Source of the DNA: Rhodobacteraceae bacterium WD3A24
GTDB lineage: Bacteria > Pseudomonadota > Alphaproteobacteria > Rhodobacterales > Rhodobacteraceae
Assembly: GCA_002967695.1 (NCBI GenBank)
Contig: PUHN01000002.1
Location: 1-64,000, forward strand
Reading direction: 5' to 3'
Length of the DNA stretch: 64,000 nt
The notes beneath the pieces are model-generated. The model was not told where the DNA came from. It searched no databases and saw nothing but the letters and a program-made list of their open reading frames with translations. Positions 1 through 8,546 of this stretch are shown in pieces (positions within the stretch are counted from its first letter, which is position 1; the number at the start of each line of letters is the position of its first letter). The position numbers were made by a program, and so were the translations under genes.

Positions 1-682
1 GATAGAGATGGGTGAAGCTCGCCGCCCCCAGCACGGGCACAAGCAGGTTGACCACCGGCAGCGTCAGCGGCGCGGCCATCAGCGTTCCGGCCAGCCACAC
101 CTGCCCCCAGTGGCGGGCATAGAGCGCCCGCGCGCCCGTGCGCCCGAGCCGGCGCATCGCCGCGATCTGGAAATACTCCCGCCCCAGCAGATAGCCGTTG
201 ACCGCCCAGAACACCACCGGCACCAGCGGGCCGGCAAGGGGATAGATCAACAGCGCCAGGATGTTGACGCCGACCAGCAGGAAAAAGAAGTTCACGCTGT
301 CGATCATCGCCTGCCAGGGCGAAAGGCGCGGCGGCTCGGGCAGATGGGAATAATGGCGCGCCTCCACCGCCGCCGCGACGTCCTCGAGAAACAGCCCCGT
401 GAAGGCCGAGGCGACCGGGATCATCAGAAAGACCGAAAGCGCGGTCATGAACAGGATGGAGCCCAGCGAGATCAGCGCGCCGAGCCCCTCGACCTCGCCC
501 AGGAAGGGCAGGGTGAGGGTGTCGGGCGAAACCATGCTGATCAGCCCCAGAACCACCGCGTAAATCGCCACAAGGAGCGCGAGCGTCAGCCCCAGCCCCA
601 GCCAGAGCACCCGCCGGAACCGGGCGTCGCCCAGCTGGCCCAGAGCGCGCAGGAAATCGCCGATAATGCGCAGCAGGATCAC
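1..682 (-). CDS. EI24-domain (CysZ-like) integral membrane protein, 3' end outside window
   Basis: The minus strand reads as one open frame from a GTG codon at 682 to the window edge, giving about 227 residues. It is strongly hydrophobic, with four or more membrane segments and intervening charged stretches. The layout and motifs (an early LGDARFRRVL stretch, later GYLLGREYF) fit the EI24/CysZ-like family of inner-membrane proteins, whose best-known member takes up sulfate. The GTG start overlaps the TGA of the upstream nitroreductase gene by four bases (GTGA), so the two genes are probably translationally coupled. The substrate cannot be told from sequence, and the C-terminus is missing. A plus-strand frame covering the same bases is only a shadow of this gene. 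Confidence 0.8.
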   Translation of the reverse strand, partial: MILLRIIGDFLRALGQLGDARFRRVLWLGLGLTLALLVAIYAVVLGLISMVSPDTLTLPFLGEVEGLGALISLGSILFMTALSVFLMIPVASAFTGLFLEDVAAAVEARHYSHLPEPPRLSPWQAMIDSVNFFFLLVGVNILALLIYPLAGPLVPVVFWAVNGYLLGREYFQIAAMRRLGRTGARALYARHWGQVWLAGTLMAAPLTLPVVNLLVPVLGAASFTHLY

Positions 683-1305
683 GCCTCGACCCAGGTCGTG
701 ATCGTGTCGATGTCGGGGCGCGGACGCTCCGGCGGCGTGCGGGTCGGGGTTCCGATATGGATCATGCCGGCGACGAATTCCTCGGGCGCCAGCCCCAGCC
801 CGTCCTCGGCAAAGGGGCGGTCCTGTGCGGCCCAGCCGGTCAGCCAGTTCGCGCCCCAGCCGGCGGCCTGGGCGGCGTTGAGCAGGCTCAGACACGCGGC
901 GCCTGCCGACAGCACCTGTTCGATCGGCGGGATCGACTCGGAGGCCTTCGGCGCGCAGATGACGGCGACCACCAGCTTGGCATCGGCGTATTGCGCAACG
1001 CCCTTCGCAATGGTCTCGGGCTCGAGTTCCAGGGCCGCGCCGCGCGTCTCGGCGAGGCCGGCGAGCCGTTGCAGGGCGGGGCGTTCGAGCACGATGAAAC
1101 GCCAGGGCTCCAGCTTGCCGTGGTCGGGCACGCGGGCGGCGGCCCTGAGTAGCAGGCGCAGACTCTCGCGGTCGGGCGGCGGCCCCGTCAGCGTCCGCGC
1201 CGGGCGCGAGCGCCGCGAAAGCAGAAAGGTCAGCACCGGATCGTCCTGCGGCGGGCGGGCCGCGGCGCCTCCGGTATCGGCCATGTCGGAGCCGTTGTTT
1301 GTCAT
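679..1305 (-). CDS. Nitroreductase family protein (YdjA-like)
   Basis: This 208-residue protein has the small nitroreductase fold signatures. An early RRSRPARTL stretch is followed by an AARVPDHGKLEPWRF block around residues 56-70 that is typical of YdjA-type FMN-dependent NAD(P)H oxidoreductases. The C-terminal region holds the family-typical GxIHIGTP segment. Such enzymes are cytoplasmic homodimers that reduce nitro or quinone groups; the physiological substrate is unknown. An AGGGA element lies about 8 bases before the ATG. The stop codon overlaps the start of the EI24 membrane-protein gene, which suggests a two-gene operon. The first 20 residues are polar and low in complexity, so a slightly later start is possible. 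Confidence 0.85.
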   Translation of the reverse strand: MTNNGSDMADTGGAAARPPQDDPVLTFLLSRRSRPARTLTGPPPDRESLRLLLRAAARVPDHGKLEPWRFIVLERPALQRLAGLAETRGAALELEPETIAKGVAQYADAKLVVAVICAPKASESIPPIEQVLSAGAACLSLLNAAQAAGWGANWLTGWAAQDRPFAEDGLGLAPEEFVAGMIHIGTPTRTPPERPRPDIDTITTWVEA

Positions 1306-1344
1306 TGAATGATTCCCTGTTTATCGGGGAAGTTGACGAGGATC

Positions 1345-1635
1345 ATGACCCCACGCAAGCAAAGACCGTCCATCACAGACGCCGATCTGCGCCATCTCGC
1401 CCGACCCGGCGCCGAAATCACGGTGCGCGTGACGCCGCGCGCCCGCCGCAATGCCGTCATCGACGGCGACGATGGCCTGCGCGTGCTCGTCACCTGCGCG
1501 CCCGAGGCCGGCCGGGCCAACCGCGAGGCCGCGCGGCTCCTGGCGCGGGCGCTGGGCGTGGCCCGGTCGCGGCTGGTCCTCAAACGCGGCGCCAAGGCAC
1601 GCGACAAGGTATTCCGGATCGACACCGGGCCATGA
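1345..1635 (+). CDS. DUF167 (YggU-like) family protein
   Basis: This 96-residue basic protein matches the DUF167/YggU family. The diagnostic order is visible: a VRVTPRARRNAV segment, a VTCAPEAGRANREA segment, and a C-terminal RGAKARDKVFRI segment. The family is widespread and structurally known but its function is not settled. I chose the ATG at 1345 because a GAGG element lies about 6 bases upstream and the protein then begins where homologues usually do. An upstream in-frame ATG at 1309 would add 12 residues with no ribosome binding site. It ends 17 bases from the convergent 81-residue gene. Confidence 0.85.
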   Translation: MTPRKQRPSITDADLRHLARPGAEITVRVTPRARRNAVIDGDDGLRVLVTCAPEAGRANREAARLLARALGVARSRLVLKRGAKARDKVFRIDTGP

Positions 1636-1652
1636 GCCCCGCGCCGCCCGGT

Positions 1653-1898
1653 TCAGCCTTTGGCGCCGGTCGGGCGGAGCCGATAGACCCCCTCGGGCAG
1701 GTTGAGCGCCGCGCCAAGGTCGCGAAGCTGCGCGTTCGAAAGCGTGACCCTGACGGTGTCCTCGCGGCGCGGGTCGAACTGCTCGACGGTCACGCAGTCC
1801 TCGAAGGCATGCACGATCACATCCTCCTGCAGATGCGTGCCCGGCTCGTCGACCAGGGTGATGACAGTCGCGTCGAATTCGTGCTCGATGGTAAACAT
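1653..1898 (-). CDS. Conserved 81-residue hypothetical protein
   Basis: The protein begins MFTIEHEFDATVITLVDE and carries an HLQEDVIVHAFEDCVTVEQFDP block. I recognise this as a small conserved hypothetical of Rhodobacteraceae; no function is known to me. It is acidic, has no membrane segment or signal peptide, and has one cysteine in the conserved block. A longer frame starts at 1961, but its extra 21 residues are arginine-rich and read through the halogenase terminator hairpin, so the inner ATG at 1898 is the better start. It is convergent with the DUF167 gene. Confidence 0.8.
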   Translation of the reverse strand: MFTIEHEFDATVITLVDEPGTHLQEDVIVHAFEDCVTVEQFDPRREDTVRVTLSNAQLRDLGAALNLPEGVYRLRPTGAKG

Positions 1899-1934
1899 CC
1901 CATGCAGATAGGGATGCCGGTGCCGCGAATAAAG

Positions 1935-1957
1935 GCCGCGCCTCGCCGAGGCGCGGC
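1935..1957 (-). terminator. Rho-independent terminator of the halogenase gene
   Basis: A perfect 10-base stem GCCGCGCCTC / GAGGCGCGGC with a 3-base loop is followed, on the minus strand, by CTTTATT. It sits 125 bases downstream of the halogenase stop and just before the start of the 81-residue gene. Confidence 0.7.
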
Positions 1958-2081
1958 GCAATGCGCGCGGATGAAGGGGCGTCGCGGGCCATCATGGCGC
2001 ACTCATAGCGTGTCGCGCCGCCGGCCGTCAGACCGCGATCCGCGCGGCGCCGCACATGGCATACCGCGGCGGCGCGCAGGA

Positions 2082-3791
2082 TCACAGCAGATTGTGCCCG
2101 TCATCCGTCTTCGAATCCGCTCGGGTGGGGCGCGGAGCGGCAGCGGGCCGGATCGGCGCGGTGAGCGGGGCGCTCTGCCCGGGCAGGGGAACGGTCGGCT
2201 TGGCGCCGGCCGGGGTCTTTCGCGTCGCCGCAGCCCCGCGTGCGCGAGAGGCGCCGCGCAACTCGTCGAGCAGGGCGCGGTGATCGGCCGACTTGGCCAC
2301 GACCTCGCCGACATGGGCGCGGGCCTTGCGCAAGTAGTTGCGCCACTTGTCCGGGTCGGTGTGCACGCCGGCCCGGGTGTCGCTGCGGGCGAAGCCTTCC
2401 ATCTGGTACACCCGCTTGCCCAACAGCACGGCGATATAGGTGTCGCGCGAGAACAGCGAATAGTACCCGATGTCGTCGTGGGTCGGCAGCTTGTGGCGCC
2501 ACAGTTCGATATTCTCGGCCAGCCCGTCGGGGAGCTCGAGCGCCTCGCGCGCGTCGATCCAGTACTGGCTGTCGGTGCGGTTGCTCAGCGCGTAATGCAG
2601 GCAGATGAAGTCGCGTACCTCGTCATATAGCCGGTTGGCGACGGCGTTGTACCGCTCGCGCAGCGGCTCGGCGTAATCGCTGTCGGGGAAATAGGTCAGC
2701 AGGTTGCGCACCGCCATCTCCGTCATGTGGATGGCGGTGGATTCGAGAGGCTCGATGAACCCGGCCGAAAGCCCCACCGCGACGCAGTTCTTGACCCAGG
2801 GGTTGCGGGTGCGCCCGATCCGCATCGGGATCACGCGCGGCTCGGCGCCTTCGCCGGCGGGGCCGAGATGGGCGAGGAACTCCGCGCGCGCCTCCTCGTC
2901 GGTGCGATGGGCGCTGGAGAAGACATAGCCCGTGCCCACGCGGTTGTAGAGGGGCACGCGCCAGACCCAGCCCGCTCCCAGCGCGGTGGACCGGGTCAGG
3001 GACTCGAGCTTGTTCGGGTCGGGGTGGGGGAGCTGTACCGCCAGCGCCCGGTCATTGGCGAGATAGCGCGCATAGCTCAGGAAGGGCTCTTCGAGCACCT
3101 CGTTGATGATCATGCCGCGGAATCCGGTGCAGTCGATTACCAGCTCGACAGGGTGACGCCCGCCCTCCTTGAGGTCGAGCGCGGCGATATATCCGTGCTC
3201 GTCGCGCTCGACATCGACCACGTCATCGAGAATATGGCGCACGCCGCGCTTCGTGCAGACCTCCTGCAGCATGGCCGCGAAACGTCCGGCATCGAGGTGA
3301 TAGGCGAAGCCAACGGACTGGTCATAGGGTTTGGCGCCGAGAGGCCGCGGCCCCTTGTGCGCGCGGGCGAGATCGTCGCAATAGGAGATCACCTCGGAAT
3401 AGCTCAGCCCGCGCGCGCCATAGCGGACAAAGTATTCCGCTACGCTGACACCGTCGATCGTCACGCCCCGCGAGAACGGGTTTACATAGTCGATCGGATC
3501 GCCACGCTGGTCGACATTCCAGTTGTCGAAGCGCACGCCGAGCTTGAAGGATGCGTTACAATCGCGGAAGAACTTCGATTCCGCGATGCCGGCCAGCCGC
3601 AGGGTGCGCGGCATCGCCGGGACCGTCGCCTCGCCCACCCCGACGGTCGCGACGGTGGGGGATTCGATCAGCCGGATTGCCGGCGCCTCGCGGGCCGATT
3701 TCGGGGCGAGGTAGGTCGACAGCAACAGTGCGGTGAGCCAGCCGGCCGTCCCGCCTCCGACGATTGTCACCGAGCCGATCGGTGCGGCCAT
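2082..3791 (-). CDS. Flavin-dependent tryptophan-halogenase family protein
   Basis: This 569-residue protein belongs to the FADH2-dependent halogenase family related to PrnA and RebH. Visible signatures are the FAD-binding GGGTAGW motif at residues 12-18, a lysine in the expected catalytic position (Lys83, in SFKLGVRFDNW), the halogenase WxWxxP signature WVWRVP at 275-280, and the SAGFIEPLEST block at 342-352 containing the conserved glutamates. Family members use HOCl generated at the flavin to chlorinate or brominate an aromatic substrate, and need a separate flavin reductase. None is encoded next to it. The last 55 residues are a proline/alanine-rich tail unusual for the family. No biosynthetic cluster surrounds it, so the substrate is unknown and free tryptophan is not assured. 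Confidence 0.88.
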   Translation of the reverse strand: MAAPIGSVTIVGGGTAGWLTALLLSTYLAPKSAREAPAIRLIESPTVATVGVGEATVPAMPRTLRLAGIAESKFFRDCNASFKLGVRFDNWNVDQRGDPIDYVNPFSRGVTIDGVSVAEYFVRYGARGLSYSEVISYCDDLARAHKGPRPLGAKPYDQSVGFAYHLDAGRFAAMLQEVCTKRGVRHILDDVVDVERDEHGYIAALDLKEGGRHPVELVIDCTGFRGMIINEVLEEPFLSYARYLANDRALAVQLPHPDPNKLESLTRSTALGAGWVWRVPLYNRVGTGYVFSSAHRTDEEARAEFLAHLGPAGEGAEPRVIPMRIGRTRNPWVKNCVAVGLSAGFIEPLESTAIHMTEMAVRNLLTYFPDSDYAEPLRERYNAVANRLYDEVRDFICLHYALSNRTDSQYWIDAREALELPDGLAENIELWRHKLPTHDDIGYYSLFSRDTYIAVLLGKRVYQMEGFARSDTRAGVHTDPDKWRNYLRKARAHVGEVVAKSADHRALLDELRGASRARGAAATRKTPAGAKPTVPLPGQSAPLTAPIRPAAAPRPTRADSKTDDGHNLL

Positions 3792-3873
3792 GCCCGCTCA
3801 CCCCCGTGTCTGACGCAGAGGAAGGCTAGCACGTCATGCGCGTGTCGCCAATAATCTCGTGGATGCGGCGGGC

Positions 3874-5592
3874 TCAGCCGCGCCCGCCGGCGAAGCGCGC
3901 GCGCCACGCCTCGCGCTCGTCGTCGGTAATCTTGCGAAACAGCACCTCGGGCACCTCGAAGGCATGCCCCGCCGGCAGAACGGTCAGCGCCCGGTTCACG
4001 TCGTCGGGCCAGGTCCAGTCCTCGCAGCGCAGCGCCGCCATGAGCCGGGCGCTTGCATCGGGGATGAAGGGGCGCGAGATCACGGCATAGAACCGGATCA
4101 GGTTGAACGCCAGCCGGATCGTGGCCGCCGCGCGCGCGGGATCTTCCTTGAACGCGGCCCAAGGCGCGGCCTCCTGCAGGAACTCGTTGCCCTCCGCCCA
4201 CAGCGCGCGCAGCTCGGCCGCGGCCTTGCGGATCTCCATGGCCTCCATGTGGTCTTCATAGGCGCGCACGCGTTTGTCGAGCCGCGCAATCAGGGCGGCC
4301 TCGAACGCGCCGGTCGTCCCGCCCTCGGGCACCGCCTCGCCAAAGCGCGAGCGGCAGAATTTCGTCACCCGACTGGCGAGGTTGCCCAGAACATCAGCGA
4401 GATCCTTGTTCACGGTGGCCTGGAAGTGCTCCCAGGTGAATTCGGCATCGGCGTTTTCGGGCACGTTGCGCAGCAGCCACCAGCGCCAGTAATCGGCCGG
4501 CAGAAGGTCGAGCGCGTCGTCCATGAACACGCCGCGGCCCTGGCTGGTGGAGAACTGACCCCCGTCATAATTGAGGTAGTTGAACGACTTGATGTAGTCG
4601 ACAAGCTTCCATGGCTCGCCCGAGCCCATGATCGTGGCCGGAAAGGACAGCGTGTGGAACGGCACGTTGTCCTTTCCCATGAACTGGACATAGCGCACGT
4701 CGTCGGCGCCCTCGTCGGTGCGCCACCAGCGCCGCCAGGCAGGCTCGCCCAGCCCGTGCGCGTCGGCCCATTCGGCCGTGGCGGCGATGTATTCGATGGG
4801 GGCGTCGAACCACACATAGAACACCTTGCCTTCCATGCCGGGCCAGGGCTCTCCGCCGCGCCTGACCGGCACGCCCCAGTCGAGGTCGCGCGTGATTCCG
4901 CGGTCGCGCAGGCCGTCGCCGTCATGCAGCCATTTCCTGGCGATCGAGGTGGTCAGCACCGGCCAGTCGGTCTTGGAATCGATCCAGGCCTCAAGGCGGT
5001 CCTTGAGCAGCGACTGGCGCAGATAGAGATGCTTGGTCTCGCGCACTTCCAGATCGGTCGAGCCCGAAATCGCGCTGCGCGGGTTGATCAGGTCCGTCGG
5101 GTCGAGCTGCTTGGTGCAGTTCTCACACTGGTCGCCGCGGGCCTTTTCGTAGCCGCAGTTGGGGCAGGTGCCCTCGATGTAGCGGTCGGGCAGGAAACGC
5201 CCGTCGGCCTGCGAATAGACCTGCCGTTCGGTGACTTCCTCGATATAGCCGTTTTCCCACAGCTTGCCGGCGAAATGCTGGGTAAGCTCGTGGTTGCGCT
5301 CGCTCGATGAGCGGCCAAAATGGTCGAAGGACAGGCCGAACCCGTCCGACAGCCCCTTTTGCACCGCATGCATCTCGGCGCAGTACTCGGCCACGGGCTT
5401 GCCGGCCTTGGCCGCGGCCAGTTCGGCCGGGGTGCCGTGCTCATCGGTGGCGCAGATGAACATCACCTCGTGGCCCCGCGCGCGCATGTAGCGGGCAAAG
5501 AGATCGGCCGGCAGCTGCGAGCCGACGAGATTGCCCAGATGCTTGATACCGTTGATGTAGGGGATCGCCGATGTGATCAGAATCCGTGCCAT
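3874..5592 (-). CDS. metG: Methionyl-tRNA synthetase
   Basis: The 572-residue protein charges initiator and elongator tRNA-Met in the cytoplasm. The class I HIGH-type motif is HLGN at residues 18-21, after PYINGIK. A zinc-binding knuckle pair, Cys143-x2-Cys146 and Cys156-x2-Cys159, follows. The KMSKS loop is replaced by FSTSQ at 347-351, a variation known in part of the family. There is no C-terminal tRNA-binding (Trbp111-like) extension, consistent with the short alphaproteobacterial form. The coding region is isolated between the halogenase and the divergent secreted repeat protein. Confidence 0.96.
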   Translation of the reverse strand: MARILITSAIPYINGIKHLGNLVGSQLPADLFARYMRARGHEVMFICATDEHGTPAELAAAKAGKPVAEYCAEMHAVQKGLSDGFGLSFDHFGRSSSERNHELTQHFAGKLWENGYIEEVTERQVYSQADGRFLPDRYIEGTCPNCGYEKARGDQCENCTKQLDPTDLINPRSAISGSTDLEVRETKHLYLRQSLLKDRLEAWIDSKTDWPVLTTSIARKWLHDGDGLRDRGITRDLDWGVPVRRGGEPWPGMEGKVFYVWFDAPIEYIAATAEWADAHGLGEPAWRRWWRTDEGADDVRYVQFMGKDNVPFHTLSFPATIMGSGEPWKLVDYIKSFNYLNYDGGQFSTSQGRGVFMDDALDLLPADYWRWWLLRNVPENADAEFTWEHFQATVNKDLADVLGNLASRVTKFCRSRFGEAVPEGGTTGAFEAALIARLDKRVRAYEDHMEAMEIRKAAAELRALWAEGNEFLQEAAPWAAFKEDPARAAATIRLAFNLIRFYAVISRPFIPDASARLMAALRCEDWTWPDDVNRALTVLPAGHAFEVPEVLFRKITDDEREAWRARFAGGRG

Positions 5593-5774
5593 GGGGTGCC
5601 TTTCGTCCTGCGCCCGGCCCCTTTAACGCAGCCGGCGCGCGCGCGCCAGCAGCTCGGCCCAACGGGCCGGTCTGTCGTTGACGCGGCGGCGGTTAGCGGC
5701 GATCATCCCTTCCGATCGCGCGGGCGCCCGTGCCACCGGACGGGCGCGCGTTTTCTTCTCAGGAGGTTGCAGGA

Positions 5775-7109
5775 ATGATGGTACTTAAAAGGTTCGGCGT
5801 CGCGGGGGCCGTCATGGGGGCCATGCTTGCCGCCTCGAACGCCGGGGCGCAGACCGAAATCGAGGTCGAAATCGGCGGCGAGAGCGGCTCCGCCGCGCTC
5901 AACATAACCAGTCAGACCCTGGAGGCGGCGAGCAGCTATGTCCGCGGCTGTCAGGGCTATCTGCCCGCCGAGAGTGACGGCGTGCCCGTGCGGCTGGTGG
6001 AGGGGGCCGACGAAATCGGCCTGACCATTGAGGGCGACCAGACCGTCGCCATGGTGGTGCGCGCGCCCAATGGAACCTATCACTGCGCGCTGCCGCGCGC
6101 TGGCGGGGCAATCGAGCTGGCCTTTGCCCGCCCGGAGGACGGCCGGTACGTGATCCTGCCTGCCGGGCGCGAGGCGGGGACGCGCATCGAGAGCCGTCTG
6201 CTCGCCGACAGTGGCGCGGCGACGCCGCCGCCCCCGCCCGTGCAGTCGGGCCAGCCCGCCGGCATCAACATCTCCCGGCTGGGCGAGCCGCGCGCGGGCC
6301 GCGCGACGATCGACCCTGCCGCGGCGCAGGAGCGCCAGCTCCTGGCCACTGCCCCGATCGTCGCGCAGACCGAGGCGAATCAGGTGATTCCGGCAAGATG
6401 CGCGGGCTTCATCGGGGCCGATGCGGCCGATTTCGTCCTTGACGTCAACGAGAGCCGGCCGGCGCTGAGCCTCTATGCGCTCAGCGAGACCGATCTGACC
6501 ATGGCCGTTCACGGCCCCGACGGGCGTTGGCACTGCAATGATGACAGTTTCCAGCTCAATCCCGGTGTGACGCTCAACAACGCCCCGGCGGGCGAGTATC
6601 ATATCTGGGTCGGTGCCTATTGGCAGGGAGACGGCGGTCAATACGATCTCTTCACCACGCTCGGCGCCCCGGTGTGGAGCGACGCCGAGCTGGAGCACTC
6701 CGCCGCTCCCGCCAGCGGCTATCTCAGCGTCGGGCCCAACACCGCGCGATCGCTGCGCACCGCCGTGACGATGACCAGCGACGGCGAGGATGCCGGGCTG
6801 TTCCATGGCGATTGCTGGGGCTATATCGACCCCTCGCAGCCCAGCGTGACGGTGACGGTCGAGCCGGGTCTGGAGCAGGTGACGATCTACAGCGTCTCCG
6901 AGGCCGACGGTGTCATGCTGGTACGCACCCCCTCGGGGCGCATCCTTTGCAATGACGACTATCAGGGGCTTGACCCCGCGCTGGAGCTGATGGCCCCCGA
7001 GCCGGGCGACTACGCCGTCTTCGTGGGCACCTATGGTGGCACTGGCGGGCAGGGCCAGCTGGGCGTGACGCTCGACGAGCCCAACTGGACGCTGGAAAAC
7101 GACATCTGA
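5775..7109 (+). CDS. Secreted protein with three repeated pre-peptidase-like modules
   Basis: The 444-residue product starts at the ATG at 5775, after an AGGAGG ribosome binding site. An upstream in-frame ATG at 5730 lacks one. A signal peptide ends near ASNAGA-QT. Three homologous modules of about 100 residues can be aligned by eye. Each has an early conserved cysteine (CQGY, CAGF, CWGY), a segment like SETDLTMAVHGPDGRWHCNDD, and an ending like GEYHIWVGAY or GDYAVFVGTY. A proline-rich linker (about residues 145-160) separates modules 1 and 2. The paired cysteines per module suggest disulfides. The modules resemble periplasmic beta-sandwich accessory domains found with secreted peptidases, but there is no catalytic triad here. 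The gene directly downstream is a secreted serine protease, and a terminator separates the two. Confidence 0.8.
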   Translation: MMVLKRFGVAGAVMGAMLAASNAGAQTEIEVEIGGESGSAALNITSQTLEAASSYVRGCQGYLPAESDGVPVRLVEGADEIGLTIEGDQTVAMVVRAPNGTYHCALPRAGGAIELAFARPEDGRYVILPAGREAGTRIESRLLADSGAATPPPPPVQSGQPAGINISRLGEPRAGRATIDPAAAQERQLLATAPIVAQTEANQVIPARCAGFIGADAADFVLDVNESRPALSLYALSETDLTMAVHGPDGRWHCNDDSFQLNPGVTLNNAPAGEYHIWVGAYWQGDGGQYDLFTTLGAPVWSDAELEHSAAPASGYLSVGPNTARSLRTAVTMTSDGEDAGLFHGDCWGYIDPSQPSVTVTVEPGLEQVTIYSVSEADGVMLVRTPSGRILCNDDYQGLDPALELMAPEPGDYAVFVGTYGGTGGQGQLGVTLDEPNWTLENDI

Positions 7110-7141
7110 TCGCCGGCATCGCCGGGACGACAGCGCCAAGA

Positions 7142-7165
7142 GGGCCGCCCGCGGGGCGGCCCTTT
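7142..7165 (+). terminator. Rho-independent terminator after the repeat-protein gene
   Basis: A perfect 9-base stem GGGCCGCCC / GGGCGGCCC with a 3-base loop is followed by TTT. It lies 33 bases after the stop codon. Confidence 0.7.
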
Positions 7166-7265
7166 CGCGTTTGCGCGGCGGGGCGGGCCGGGACGGCGAA
7201 TATGTTTGCGCGGCACCGGGCGCGAGGCTAGCCTCTCGGGGCCAGTCGCCGCCGGAGCAAGGCCG

Positions 7266-8540
7266 ATGCCCGCCAGATTTTCCGCCTACGCCCTGTCGAT
7301 CCTGCTCGCCGCGCTGGCCGGCCTCGCCGGCGCGCCGGGCGGGGCGCAGAGCGCCGGCGGGCTGTGCGATACGGCCGCCGCCGGGGCGGCCTGCGGGGCG
7401 GAAGGGCCTTCGGCCGAAAGCCTGCGCGCCCGCCTGCAACGGGTCCAGGGCATGGCCGGGGCGGGGACCGGCCAGCTGGGCACCGACAGTTGCCGCTGGG
7501 CCAATGACGGCGAGTGCGACGATCCGCGCTTCTACGGCACGGGGGCCTGCGCGCCGGGCACCGACGCCAGCGACTGCCGGCTGATCGCCGCGGGCGGCAA
7601 TGACAGTTGCCAGTGGGCCGCCGACGGCGAGTGCGACGAGCCCGGCATCGGCACCGGCCTGTGCGGCGAGGCGACCGACGCCACCGATTGCCGCGCGGCC
7701 TGGCCGCTGCGGCACCGCGACAACACCTGCGACACGGCGTTCAACGGCATCTGCGAGGAGCAGGGCATGGGCACCGGCGCCTGCCGGCCGAATTCCGACA
7801 CCGCCGATTGCCTGGGCCGGGCGCGCCCGGCGACAATGCGCGATCACTATTTCGGACACGACGATCGCAGTCTGGTGGATGTCTCGCGGATGCCTTGGCG
7901 GGCCGTGGGGCTCCTGCTGTTCACCGATGGCGCCTGCACGGCGACGCTGGTGGGGCCGCGCACCGTCATCACGGCCGCGCATTGCCTGCGCGACGAGGCG
8001 GGCGAATTGCTCAAGCCGCTCTTTTTCCGGGCCGGTGCGCGCGGCGAGACGGAACTCGGCCGCGCCGGGGCCGGGGCGTTGCGCGTGGCGCCCGACTATA
8101 CCGACGCCGCCGCGCCGCCGGGCAAGGGCAATGGCAACGACTGGGCGATCGTCACGCTCGACCGCGATCTGGGCCGCGAGGTCGGCCATGTGGGCCTGCA
8201 TGTCCTCGACGACGACGATCTGGCCGAGATCGCCGGCGGCGGGCTCGAGGTCTCGCAGGCGGGTTACAGCTGGGATACGGGCGCGAACCCGTCGGGCCAT
8301 ATCGGCTGCCGGATCGTGGCAGCCTATCCTGACGGCTCGGTGCTGCACACCTGCGACACCACGCAGGGCGACAGCGGCTCGCCCCTGATGCGGCGCACCG
8401 ATGCGGGCTGGGAACTCGTCGCGGTCGACAGCCAGTTTTTCCGGGCCCAGCCGGAGACGGGCGATTTCGCCAGCTCCCATCTGGCGGTGGACATGCGCGC
8501 CCTCGACGATGTGCTGCGCGAGATGGAGCTGCTGGAGTGA
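7266..8540 (+). CDS. Secreted trypsin-like serine protease with cysteine-rich repeats
   Basis: The 424-residue protein has a signal peptide ending near residue 28. Three cysteine-rich repeats of about 40 residues follow (approximately 75-104, 114-142 and 154-182), each of the type DSCxWAxDGECD...GTGxC...DC. The chymotrypsin-fold domain occupies about 195-424, with the triad readable as His239 (ITAAHC), Asp292 (NGNDWAIV) and Ser370 (TQGDSGSPL). It should act in the periplasm or outside the cell; the repeats may bind calcium or a surface ligand. The ATG at 7266 is preferred over the frame opening at 7206 because it begins the signal peptide and follows a GGAG element 11 bases upstream. Confidence 0.88.
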   Translation: MPARFSAYALSILLAALAGLAGAPGGAQSAGGLCDTAAAGAACGAEGPSAESLRARLQRVQGMAGAGTGQLGTDSCRWANDGECDDPRFYGTGACAPGTDASDCRLIAAGGNDSCQWAADGECDEPGIGTGLCGEATDATDCRAAWPLRHRDNTCDTAFNGICEEQGMGTGACRPNSDTADCLGRARPATMRDHYFGHDDRSLVDVSRMPWRAVGLLLFTDGACTATLVGPRTVITAAHCLRDEAGELLKPLFFRAGARGETELGRAGAGALRVAPDYTDAAAPPGKGNGNDWAIVTLDRDLGREVGHVGLHVLDDDDLAEIAGGGLEVSQAGYSWDTGANPSGHIGCRIVAAYPDGSVLHTCDTTQGDSGSPLMRRTDAGWELVAVDSQFFRAQPETGDFASSHLAVDMRALDDVLREMELLE

Positions 8541-8546
8541 CGGCGG

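Noticed and set aside
8-1312. 434-codon open frame on the plus strand
   Set aside because: It is antisense to the EI24 and nitroreductase genes, arginine/glutamine-rich, and typical of high-GC shadow frames.
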